DNA of 64,000 bases, from contig OZ242210.1 in assembly GCA_965206315.1 (NCBI GenBank), positions 1,736,001 to 1,800,000 on the forward strand, written 5' to 3'. Position 1 is the stretch's first letter; each line of letters starts with the position of its first letter. The notes beneath the pieces were generated by a model that made no database searches, was not told where the DNA came from, and saw only the letters and a list, made by a program, of their open reading frames with translations. Position numbers and translations under genes: made by a program. Of the stretch, positions 41,425-48,581 are shown piece after piece. The stretch comes from Bin16 sp965206315. Lineage in GTDB: Bacteria; Chloroflexota; Dehalococcoidia; Lucifugimonadales; Australimonadaceae.

Positions 41425-42222
41425 ATGACGCAGGCTCTGAGGGCATACGCGATCGGCGCGGCGAAGGGCGTCGAGGAGCACGTCTCCTTCCTGGAGGCGA
41501 CGCCGAAGCGCATCCGCGCTACGTTCGGCGGAGAGACGATCGTCGACACGACGCACGCGGTCATCATGTACGAAACGCGGCATCAGCCCGTGTACTACTT
41601 CCCGATGGCCGACGTGCGGATGGACCTGCTGGAGGCGACCGATAAGAGCACCTTCTGACCGATCAAGGGAGACGCTCAGTACTGGAGCGTCAAGGTCGGC
41701 GACCGGGTGGAGGAGAACGCGGTCTGGGCATACCAGGAGCCGCTGGAAGGCTGCGTGGACGCCCGGAACTACGTTGCGTTCTTCTGGAACCGGATGGACG
41801 GCTGGTTCGAGGAGGAGGAAGAGGTCTTCATCGGCCCGAAGGACCCGTACACCCGGGTGGACTGCCTGCAGAGCTCGCGCCACGTGCGGGTGGAGCTGAA
41901 CGGCGTGACGGTCGCGGAGACCGACCAGCCGGTGATGCTGCTGGAGACCGGGCTGCCGCACCGCTACTACATCCCCGGCAAGGACGTGCGGAAGGACCTG
42001 CTCCGCCCGAGCGAGCGCGTGCTGGGCTCCACCTACAAGGGGATGGCGAACTACTTCCATGCGGACGTGGGCGGCGAGACGTTCGAGGACGTCGCGTGGA
42101 CGTACCGCGACCCGACCACGGAGTCTGCGAAGATCGCGGGGTACGTCTGCTTCCCGCAGGGGAAGGCGGACGTGTACGTGGACGACGAACTGGAGCCGAA
42201 GCCGAATACGAGGTGGGACTAG
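41425..42222 (+). CDS. Double DUF427 protein interrupted by one in-frame UGA (candidate selenocysteine or nonsense mutation)
   Basis: The frame reads 77 codons, meets TGA at 41656-41658, and continues open for 187 more codons to 42222 with family-typical sequence on both sides: MYETRHQPVYYFPMADVRMD before, and PIKGDAQYWSVKVGDRVEEN, MDGWFEEEEEVFIGPKDPYT and RVDCL after. DUF427 proteins normally have Cys-Pro-x-Lys-Gly at this point, so UGA replaces a conserved Cys codon. A 7-bp hairpin lies 12 bases downstream. Readthrough would give 265 residues, the normal length of two-domain members. The second domain has STYKG at the equivalent place. The function of DUF427 is unknown; the gene follows the alcohol dehydrogenase gene, after AAAGGAGGACGGC. 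Without readthrough it is a pseudogene. Confidence 0.75.
41671..41691 (+). promoter_or_regulatory. Hairpin downstream of the UGA (possible bacterial SECIS)
   Basis: GACGCTC (41671-41677), a 7-base loop AGTACTG and GAGCGTC (41685-41691) form a perfect stem. Twelve bases separate it from the UGA, and a G is the second loop base, about 20 bases after the UGA. These values fall within what is known for bacterial SECIS elements. The same bases encode the conserved AQYWSV segment, so the pairing could be accidental. Confidence 0.4.
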
Positions 42223-42300
42223 GGGGCGCATACGCTCAAGTTCCGATGCGGCAAGCAGCGTGACGCCTGCTGGTATCATGGAGGCGGGGAGTAGGCCGCG

Positions 42301-43008
42301 ATGACGCCGCTGGTGGAAGAACGCATCGCCGAGATAGAACGGCTCTGCCGGGAGCACGAAGTTGCCCGGCTGGAGCTGTTCGGCTCCGCTGCATCGGGAG
42401 CGTTCCGTCCCGGCGAGAGCGACCTCGATTTCCTCGTGAGCTTCGAGCCCCGTCCAAAGGGCAGCCGCCCCGCGCCCTACTTCCGCCTCGTTGCCGCGCT
42501 TCAAGAGCTGTTCGGCATGGACGTGGACCTAGTGGAGGAGGGGGCTATTCGCAACCCGTACTTCAGGCAGGCGGTTGATGCCGGCCCGAGGACGCCACTC
42601 TACGAATCTCCGACCGCGCCGGAACGCCCGCCGCTCACTGCCCCCCATCCCGCTCCGGAGTGCTCTCCCGTGGAACTACGAACCAAGAAACTGCTCTACG
42701 ACATCAACCAGGCCGCCGGAAACATCATCCGCTTTACGGAGGGCAAGACGCTCGACGACTACCTGGACGACCTGTTTCTCCGCAGCGCGGTGGAGCGGCA
42801 GTTCGAGATCATCGGCGAGGCGGCCACCCGCCTGGGCAGGCAAGACCATGCGACCCTCGAACGCATCACCGGCGACCAGGAGATCATCGGGTTCCGTAAC
42901 CTCATCGCGCACGAGTACGACAGGTTGGAGCATGCCCAGATATGGGAGATCGTCGAGCGGGACATCGCCGTCCTGCACGACGAGACCACAGCTCTTCTCG
43001 CCGAGTGA
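42301..43008 (+). CDS. Fused MntA-HepT toxin-antitoxin protein
   Basis: Both parts of a MntA/HepT module in one 235-residue chain. Residues 1-95 are a minimal nucleotidyltransferase with GSAASGAFRPGESDLDFLVS (GS and DxD catalytic motifs) and a third Asp in MDVDLVEE. A Pro-rich linker (about 98-122) joins it to the HepT domain, residues 123-235, with the RNase motif GFRNLIAHEYD (Rx4HxY). In studied pairs, separate MntA blocks HepT by adding AMP to the Tyr of that motif. The linker includes ECSPVELRTKKLLY, so a second internal start (GTG 42669) could also produce free HepT. It is a monocistron. Confidence 0.85.
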   Translation: MTPLVEERIAEIERLCREHEVARLELFGSAASGAFRPGESDLDFLVSFEPRPKGSRPAPYFRLVAALQELFGMDVDLVEEGAIRNPYFRQAVDAGPRTPLYESPTAPERPPLTAPHPAPECSPVELRTKKLLYDINQAAGNIIRFTEGKTLDDYLDDLFLRSAVERQFEIIGEAATRLGRQDHATLERITGDQEIIGFRNLIAHEYDRLEHAQIWEIVERDIAVLHDETTALLAE

Positions 43009-43026
43009 GGCACCCGTGCGGCGGTG

Positions 43027-43878
43027 CTATTCGTCGAACTCGCCGCGGAGTTCGCGGTAGAGGCGGGACATGAGCGGCGGGAGGCGGTCCTCCTGCCGCC
43101 CCCAGCCTGAGAACGGGCCGAGGTCGAGCGACGCCAGCGCCTCCTCCTCGGAGCGCCCCTGAGCGAAGCTGCGCTCGCCGTGCGCGGTGATGCGCAGCAG
43201 GCACTCCCGCATCTCGTCCATGTCGGCGCGCGTCCCCAGCGGCCCGTGTCCGGGCACCACGACGTCGTACTCAACCTGCGCGGCACGCTCGGCGGTGTCC
43301 GCCCACGCGAGCGGGAAGCCGTCGCGGGCGTTCGGGATGTACTGGTGGAAGGAGAGGTCGCCCGCGAAGAAGACGCCCTCCGTCGGCAGGTAGACGGCGA
43401 CGTCGCCGCGCGTGTGCGCCCTGCCGAAGAAGCGGAGCTCGACGGGACGCTCGCCGAGATGGAGCGTGAGCGTGTCGTTGAAGGTGAGGTTGGGAGGCGT
43501 CTGGGGAAGGTCGCGCCACTCCTCGTAGAGGGCGGGGTAGAGGTCGCGCAGGAACGCGCGGTGCGTGTCCCACTCGGTAGCGAGGTCGTCGCGGCAGGTG
43601 TCGTGCGCGATGATCGGCGCCTGTGGCATGAGCGCGTTGCCGAAGAGGTGGTCGCCGTGCCAGTGCGTGTTCACGACGTAGCGCACGGGCTTGTCGGTGA
43701 CGCGGCGCGCTTCTGCCAGCAATCGCTCGGCGAGCGCGGGGGTCATGAGCGTGTCGATGATGACGACGCCTTCCTCCTCCACGAGGAAGCCCGCGTCCGT
43801 GGCGCCGCCCGCCTGGATGAAGGCGTACGCGCCGGGGGCGACCTCGATGGCGCCGGTCCGGTAGTCGGCCTGCGTCAT
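43027..43878 (-). CDS. Metallo-beta-lactamase-fold hydrolase
   Basis: A 283-residue zinc hydrolase with THWHGDHLFGNAL (HxHxDH), a downstream His in RFFGRAHTRGDV, Asp in FFAGDLSFHQY and His in VVPGHGPLG. The N-terminus (GAYAFIQAGGATDAGFLVEE) resembles the SoxH/quinoprotein-associated hydrolase group. The ATG at 43878 overlaps the stop of the luciferase-like gene (ATGA). Together they may form a small catabolic operon. It converges on the MntA-HepT gene. Confidence 0.88.
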   Translation of the reverse strand: MTQADYRTGAIEVAPGAYAFIQAGGATDAGFLVEEEGVVIIDTLMTPALAERLLAEARRVTDKPVRYVVNTHWHGDHLFGNALMPQAPIIAHDTCRDDLATEWDTHRAFLRDLYPALYEEWRDLPQTPPNLTFNDTLTLHLGERPVELRFFGRAHTRGDVAVYLPTEGVFFAGDLSFHQYIPNARDGFPLAWADTAERAAQVEYDVVVPGHGPLGTRADMDEMRECLLRITAHGERSFAQGRSEEEALASLDLGPFSGWGRQEDRLPPLMSRLYRELRGEFDE

Positions 43879-44825
43879 GACCGCAGCTCCGGCACGACCT
43901 TTGCGCTGAGCACGTCGATGGTGCGCTGCACGTCGGCGAGGCTTCGCGCCTGCGGCAGGAAGACGAAGTGGCTCACGCCCGCTTCCGCGTACTCCGCGAG
44001 CGTCGCCGTGATCCGCTGCGGCTCGCCGGTGAGCGCGCCGCGCTTCTCCGCGCCCGCGAGGTCCGGCTCGCTGCGCAGGTCGACGAGCACGCGGAGCGAG
44101 AGCGCGACCGCGTCGTCGCCGCGTCCGTGAGTCGCCGCCTCCTCGTTCATGGCGCGGTGCGCCTCTGCGAGCGCCTGGGGCGTCGTGGCGAACAGCGGTG
44201 GGAACCATGCGTCGCCGTACTTCGCAGCGCGACGCATGACCGGCTTCGTGTGACCGCCGACCCAGATGGGCGGATGGGGCGTCTGCGCCGGATGAGGGTA
44301 GGACTGGACGCCGCTCACGTCGAAGAACCGCCCCTCGAACCGTATCTCCTGCTCCGTCCACGCGGCGCGCACGAGGCGGAGGCTCTCGTCGAGCACGGCC
44401 CCGCGCCGGTCGAAGTCGAGGCCGAGCGCCTCGAACTCCTCGCGCAGCCAGCCTGCGGCGACGCCGAGGATGCTCCGTCCGCCGGAGAGCACGTCCAGCG
44501 TCGCCGTCGTCTTGGCCGCGGCGAGGGGGTGGCGCAGGGGCAGCAGCGTCACCGCCGTGCCGAGCTTGACGCGCGACGTGAACCCGGCGACCCAGGCGAG
44601 CGTCGTGAACTGGTCGAGGAAAGGGAGACCGGGGGCGATGAGGAACTCGCCGTCGGCGCTGTAGGGGTAGGTGGAAGTGTGACTGGTCGGGAGGACGACG
44701 TGGTCGGCGGCCCAGACGGAGTCGAGGCCGGACGCCTCGGCCTGCTCGGCGACGAGCCGCACGGCCGAAGGATCGTCCATGCCGATGGTGGGGAGCGACA
44801 CGCCGAACTCGATCATGGGGCGCAT
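43875..44825 (-). CDS. LLM-class F420-dependent oxidoreductase
   Basis: A 316-residue luciferase-like TIM barrel. MIEFGVSLPTIGMDDPSAVR, SGLDSVWAADHVVLPTSHTS, RVKLGTAVTLLPLRHPLAAA, LDVLSGGRSILGVAAGWLRE, and TPHPPIWVGGHTKPVMRRAA are all typical, the last two with the F420/FMN-binding segments of the F420-dependent branch. The substrate is unknown. ATG 44825 or 44816 may start translation. It precedes and overlaps the metallo-hydrolase gene. Confidence 0.9.
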   Translation of the reverse strand: MRPMIEFGVSLPTIGMDDPSAVRLVAEQAEASGLDSVWAADHVVLPTSHTSTYPYSADGEFLIAPGLPFLDQFTTLAWVAGFTSRVKLGTAVTLLPLRHPLAAAKTTATLDVLSGGRSILGVAAGWLREEFEALGLDFDRRGAVLDESLRLVRAAWTEQEIRFEGRFFDVSGVQSYPHPAQTPHPPIWVGGHTKPVMRRAAKYGDAWFPPLFATTPQALAEAHRAMNEEAATHGRGDDAVALSLRVLVDLRSEPDLAGAEKRGALTGEPQRITATLAEYAEAGVSHFVFLPQARSLADVQRTIDVLSAKVVPELRS

Positions 44826-44945
44826 GGTACAGGAGGAGGCGGCAGGCGCGGGAGCGGAGCAGTCTCCGGAAATGTGTCATCTGCCTCTTCCGGTTGCGGG
44901 ATACACCTCGTATATGCTCCATGCAGACGTACAGGAGGAACGGTT

Positions 44946-45389
44946 ATGCCTGTCGACGACGAACTTATCGTTGCGCTGCGTACTCAGGCCCACAACCTGC
45001 GTACCCCACGGCAGCGGGCGCAAGCGACGGGGTACGCGCTCATCCAATGCGCAGAACTGCTCGAGCGGGCGGTCCGCGTAACGGTGGACGAATCGCACAG
45101 GGCAGGAGTAGCGGAACGAAGGGCGCTTGCCACGCTGGAGATGCAGGAGCAGGCATCGGAGTCGCTGCAACGCGCGATGGACCTGCTCCAAGAGGCCATA
45201 CGCATGACGGAGCCGGAGGAACACGAGGCGGTGGTGCGGGCGGAACGGCTGCGGGCGCTTGCCGAATTCAAGGAGCAGGCAGCCCAGATGCTCAGGGAAG
45301 AGGAGCAACAGCAGGCCGAGACCGAACGAGAGTTGGCGCAGGCATCCGACATGCTGCTTCGCGTGGCGGACAATCTCAGCAGAGGCTAG
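44946..45389 (+). CDS. Coiled-coil protein of unknown function
   Basis: The 147-residue protein is almost wholly helical and rich in Glu, Gln, Arg and Ala (QEQASESLQRAMDLLQEAIR, EEEQQQAETERELAQASDML). The start MPVDDELIVALRTQAHNLRT follows GGAGGAACGGTT. No membrane helix or signal peptide is present. In its heavy use of Glu-Gln heptads it resembles the protein at 20537-21064, but no aligned similarity is clear. The next gene begins 64 bp later. Confidence 0.65.
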   Translation: MPVDDELIVALRTQAHNLRTPRQRAQATGYALIQCAELLERAVRVTVDESHRAGVAERRALATLEMQEQASESLQRAMDLLQEAIRMTEPEEHEAVVRAERLRALAEFKEQAAQMLREEEQQQAETERELAQASDMLLRVADNLSRG

Positions 45390-45452
45390 CGGCGTGCACG
45401 TACGGCCGGGCGTATACTTGCCGCCGCATCCTACACGGACGGAGGCCTGACC

Positions 45453-46184
45453 ATGGCGCTCGACACCAGGGAGTTTCTCGCCGAGATGCAGCAGCTGCAG
45501 GAGCGGAAGCACAGCCGCAAGCACCCGCTGTTCGAGATGATCGAGGAGGGGCAGCTCACGCGCCCCCAGCTCAACGGGTTCATCAAGCAGTTCTACCTGC
45601 TCTTCCCCAAGCCGTTCCCGAAGCCCATCGCCGCGATGTTCGCGCGCGCCCCGCAGGACACGGAGCTGGAAAGGATGTGGTTCGAGAACCTGTCGGAGGA
45701 GGCGGAAGGCGGCGAGACCGGCACGGCGGGCCACAAGGAGCTGTATATCCGCTTCGCCGAGGCCGCAGGCATCCCGCGCGACGAGCTCAACGCGACCCAG
45801 CCGCTGCCGGAGACGCGCGGCCTGCTGAACTGGCGTGAGCTGCTCATCGGCCAGCGCTCGTGGCTGGAGCTGTACGCGTCGCAGGGGTTGGCGTTGGAGG
45901 GCACGGCGAGCGGTCGGATGCACCGCGTGGTCAACGGCCTCGTCGACCACTACGGCTTCGAGCGCGACAGCGACGACATCCTGTACTGGACGCTGCACAT
46001 GTCGGTCGACGAGGAGCACATGAAGGTCGGGCCGTACGTCATCGAGAAGTACGCGGTGAGCGACCTCGAGCAGCAGTCCGTGCGGGAGTCGCTGAACGCG
46101 ACGCTGGACATCTTCTGGCTGGTGTACGACGGCATCGTGCGCGCGTTCGTTGACGAGGACCCGCTCTACGAGGAGTGGCGGTAG
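45453..46184 (+). CDS. Heme-oxygenase-fold (TenA/PqqC/CADD-like) enzyme
   Basis: A 243-residue all-helical protein. MALDTREFLAEMQQLQERKH, HPLFEMIEEGQLTRPQLNGF, KQFYLLFPKPFPKPIAAMFA and ENLSEEAEGGE are the PqqC/CADD blocks, and YGFERDSDDILYWTLHMSVD, EEHMKVG has the Glu-x-x-His set expected to bind a di-iron or cofactor site. Members include iron-containing oxygenases and thiaminases. GGAGG lies before ATG 45453. Its last 45 bp are repeated at 46898-46945, beyond the FitAB cassette. Confidence 0.82.
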   Translation: MALDTREFLAEMQQLQERKHSRKHPLFEMIEEGQLTRPQLNGFIKQFYLLFPKPFPKPIAAMFARAPQDTELERMWFENLSEEAEGGETGTAGHKELYIRFAEAAGIPRDELNATQPLPETRGLLNWRELLIGQRSWLELYASQGLALEGTASGRMHRVVNGLVDHYGFERDSDDILYWTLHMSVDEEHMKVGPYVIEKYAVSDLEQQSVRESLNATLDIFWLVYDGIVRAFVDEDPLYEEWR

Positions 46185-46200
46185 GGGATCAGGCAGAAGG

Positions 46201-46244
46201 ATGCCGTTGGCATGCTTGCTACTATGCCGATGGCATGCTATAGT
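46201..46244 (+). promoter_or_regulatory. Two palindromic operators and a -10 box ahead of fitA
   Basis: ATGCCGTTGGCATGCT (46201-46216) and ATGCCGATGGCATGCT (46224-46239) are two copies of the palindrome ATGCC-3 bases-GGCAT, 23 bp apart centre to centre. The -10 box TATAGT (46239-46244) touches the second copy and ends six bases before the fitA ATG, a leaderless geometry. A FitAB complex bound to both sites would block the promoter. Confidence 0.72.
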
Positions 46245-46250
46245 CATCCC

Positions 46251-46499
46251 ATGACGAACCTGCAAGTGAAGAACATTCCCGACGATCTCCATGACCGGCT
46301 GCGCCGCTATGCACAACGGAAGAACTGCACCATAGGCGCTGCAGTGCTTGCCGCCATCGAGCACGAATTGGCGATGAGCGAATGGAAGGAACGGTACGCT
46401 GAATTGCCTGAGACGCAACTCAGTGCGCCAGCCGCCACCCTTATCGCCACTGAACGCCAGTTGCGCGATGACGAGCTCTCCAACCCGGGCATGGAGTGA
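46251..46499 (+). CDS. fitA: FitA-like ribbon-helix-helix antitoxin
   Basis: An 82-residue antitoxin. The N-terminal ~40 residues, MTNLQVKNIPDDLHDRLRRY, AQRKNCTIGAAVLAAIEHEL, are a FitA-type ribbon-helix-helix DNA-binding domain. The C-terminal half, ending in ERQLRDDELSNPGME, should wrap around the toxin. It is followed by the PIN toxin gene with a 4-bp overlap (GTGA), the usual antitoxin-toxin order. Palindromic operators lie directly upstream. Confidence 0.86.
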   Translation: MTNLQVKNIPDDLHDRLRRYAQRKNCTIGAAVLAAIEHELAMSEWKERYAELPETQLSAPAATLIATERQLRDDELSNPGME

Positions 46500-46897
46500 G
46501 CAGCTACGTCGTAGATTCATCGGTCGCGGTCGAATACCTTCTCAAGACCCCACGCGGCCTCGCGGTTGGCCATGTCATCGGAGACGCCTGGCTGGCGGCG
46601 CCGGAACTAGTCGATGCCGAAGTGCTTTCCGTGCTGCGGCGTGAGGTCCTGGGTGGACGCCTCAACCCAGCCAAGGCCCGGGCGGTTATCGAGGTGATGT
46701 CTGCTTGGCCCCTAGAGAGGATCCCTCACCGCGTGCTCGCTCCCCTTGCGTGGGAACACCACAGGAACGTAAGCGCCTACGACGCCTTCTATGTGGCTGC
46801 TGCGCAGTTGTACCAACTCCCGCTCATCACTGCTGATGGCCGCCTTGCGCGAGCACTGGAATCGAGTGCCGCAGTGCAGTACGTACACGTCGGGTAG
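46496..46897 (+). CDS. fitB: FitB/VapC-like PIN-domain toxin
   Basis: A 133-residue PIN nuclease, expected to cut RNA when free of antitoxin. Acidic active-site residues are visible: the first Asp in YVVDSSVAVEYLL, Glu in LVDAEVLSVLRR, Asp in SAYDAFYVAAAQL and the last Asp in LITADGRLARAL. The GTG start overlaps the fitA stop. Its stop codon is immediately followed by a copy of the 3' end of the upstream enzyme gene, showing how the cassette was inserted. Confidence 0.88.
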   Translation: MSSYVVDSSVAVEYLLKTPRGLAVGHVIGDAWLAAPELVDAEVLSVLRREVLGGRLNPAKARAVIEVMSAWPLERIPHRVLAPLAWEHHRNVSAYDAFYVAAAQLYQLPLITADGRLARALESSAAVQYVHVG

Positions 46898-46945
46898 GCG
46901 CGCGCCTTCGTGGACGAGGACCCGCTGTACGAGGAGTGGGGGTAG
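46898..46945 (+). repeat. Copy of the 3' end of the heme-oxygenase-fold gene
   Basis: Encodes in frame RAFVDEDPLYEEWG and a TAG stop; the end of the gene at 46143-46184 encodes RAFVDEDPLYEEWR and TAG. The two stretches differ at about five of 45 bases, mostly at third positions. With the true gene end they flank the FitAB cassette (46185-46897) as direct repeats. Confidence 0.85.
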
Positions 46946-46980
46946 AGGTTAGTCCCACTCAGATGATCCAGGCCCGTCGG

Positions 46981-47187
46981 CTACCTCGATGCGGTGGGTC
47001 TAACACCGGCGGGGTATCTGGCGACTACCTGGGACCATTCGCAGCCGGTGCACTCGAAGACCAGTTCGACCCATACGGTGTTCTCCCAGTCCAGGAGCTG
47101 CCGGGGCTCCGTCTCCCGCTGGGTCACGGTCGTCTCCCCGCAGCGAGGACACGCATAGGCGATGACCGGCTTCGTACCCTGCGGCAT
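46981..47187 (-). CDS. Small zinc-ribbon protein at the end of the Rieske operon
   Basis: A 68-residue protein with two CxxC pairs: CPRCGETTVTQ and CTGCEWSQ, a zinc ribbon. Between them lies LLDWENTVWVELVF. The ATG at 47187 has AAGGA nine bases upstream; a GTG nine codons earlier is possible. It follows the last oxygenase gene by 29 bp on the same strand and could act in cluster assembly or electron transfer, but nothing in the sequence shows that. Confidence 0.68.
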   Translation of the reverse strand: MPQGTKPVIAYACPRCGETTVTQRETEPRQLLDWENTVWVELVFECTGCEWSQVVARYPAGVRPTASR

Positions 47188-47216
47188 CGGCTGGCTTCCT
47201 TCGAGGGGCGGCACCT

Positions 47217-48560
47217 TCAGCGCACCGCGCCGTAGACCTCTTCGACCCGCCTGTGCAACTCCTGCACGAGCTCATTGGCAGGAGCGTAGCGGCCAACGTC
47301 GTCGCGCCAGTAGCCGCGATGGTACTGCTCGCGGTAGCCGCCGATCCTGCTGCCGATACGCCGGAGGGCCTCTTCTTCGTCCCGGTAGCGGACCTGCGAA
47401 ACGATCTCCTCCATGTGGTCAGGGTCGCGGAACACGTTGAGGGGGTCGCCGCCGTCCTCCACGATGCGCATGTTCTCCTCCAACTGGCGCCGGAGGAAGA
47501 CGATGGGGATGTCGGTGCGGCCGAGGTTCTCGGCGGTGCGGTCCGTTATGGCGCCCTGCGACCACCACGCGATCATGTCCTGAGTGAAGGTGTGGTCGAG
47601 GATCGCCTTCCCCTGCCGGTCCCAGAGGGGGACTTCGTAGAAGGGGACGATCTCCTGCACGGGCGCATCGACTCCCTTCGGGGCGGCTGCTATCTCGTAG
47701 TGGATGTAGTAGGTGCTGGTGTCGTCGATGGGCACGCGCACCTGGGTCCTGTTGTACATGGTGTTGCCGATCTCGCCGCCGGTCATGACGGGGAAGATGA
47801 CGGTCGAGTGTCCGGCCTCCCCGTCGAAGTCGGCGCCGAGTGCACTGGAGTAGCTGATCCCCTTCTCCATGCCGTACGGGGTGGGCCGGGCGTAGAGGCC
47901 CTCTATGCCGACGCCGGAGCGGATGGAGGTGAAGGCCCGGTGCGTCTGCTCGTCCGGGACCCGGTCCTCCAGCAGCCCATCTTTCTCCAGCGCGTACTTG
48001 AAGAGCTCGCCGTGGAGCCAGGGGTTGTGAGCGGGGTCTCCGGTGTTCTCCCAGCTCTGGAGCCAGTTGCAGGGCAGGACCGTGCAGGCGACCTGGCGGA
48101 TGGCGTTGGGCCATACGAAGACGGGCCAGGGCGGCAGCAGCGGCGCGGGTTCGGGGCCAAGGTAGGCCCAGATGAGGCCGCCCACCTCCCGCGTCGGGTA
48201 GCCCCTGAGCTTGATGCGGCCAGTGAAGGCGCTGTCGCGCGCCTCCAGCGGAGTGTCGAGGCATCGCCCGTCGGCGCCGTAGAGCCAGCCGTGGTATGAA
48301 CAGCGCAACCCATCTTCATCCGGGATGCCCCATTCCAGGCCCATCGAGCGGTGGGCGCACCTGTCCCCGATGAGGCCGATCTCTCCGTTGAGCGTGCGGA
48401 AGAGAACGAGGTCCTCGCCCAGCAGGCGCACCTTCATGACCGGCTCGGAGAGGAGTTGGGCGTAGGGCCTGAGCGGCAGCCAGTAGCGGCGCAGCAACTC
48501 GCCGCCCGGAGTCCCCGGGCCCACCCGAGCCAACCGCTCGTTCGTTTCCGCCGTGAGCAT
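47217..48560 (-). CDS. Rieske non-heme iron oxygenase alpha subunit, copy 1
   Basis: A 447-residue aromatic-ring-hydroxylating or demethylase-type oxygenase. The Rieske cluster ligands are in DRCAHRSMGLEWG and RCSYHGWLY. The mononuclear iron site is in ENTGDPAHNPWLHGE (Asp and two His). The shared N-terminus LARVGPGTPGGELLRRYWLP also occurs in copies 2 and 3. It is the last oxygenase in a five-gene operon; gaps are 21 bp before and 29 bp after. No reductase gene is near, so electrons must come from elsewhere. The substrate is unknown. Confidence 0.92.
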   Translation of the reverse strand: MLTAETNERLARVGPGTPGGELLRRYWLPLRPYAQLLSEPVMKVRLLGEDLVLFRTLNGEIGLIGDRCAHRSMGLEWGIPDEDGLRCSYHGWLYGADGRCLDTPLEARDSAFTGRIKLRGYPTREVGGLIWAYLGPEPAPLLPPWPVFVWPNAIRQVACTVLPCNWLQSWENTGDPAHNPWLHGELFKYALEKDGLLEDRVPDEQTHRAFTSIRSGVGIEGLYARPTPYGMEKGISYSSALGADFDGEAGHSTVIFPVMTGGEIGNTMYNRTQVRVPIDDTSTYYIHYEIAAAPKGVDAPVQEIVPFYEVPLWDRQGKAILDHTFTQDMIAWWSQGAITDRTAENLGRTDIPIVFLRRQLEENMRIVEDGGDPLNVFRDPDHMEEIVSQVRYRDEEEALRRIGSRIGGYREQYHRGYWRDDVGRYAPANELVQELHRRVEEVYGAVR

Positions 48561-48581
48561 GCTGGCCTCCTCCCGGCTTCG

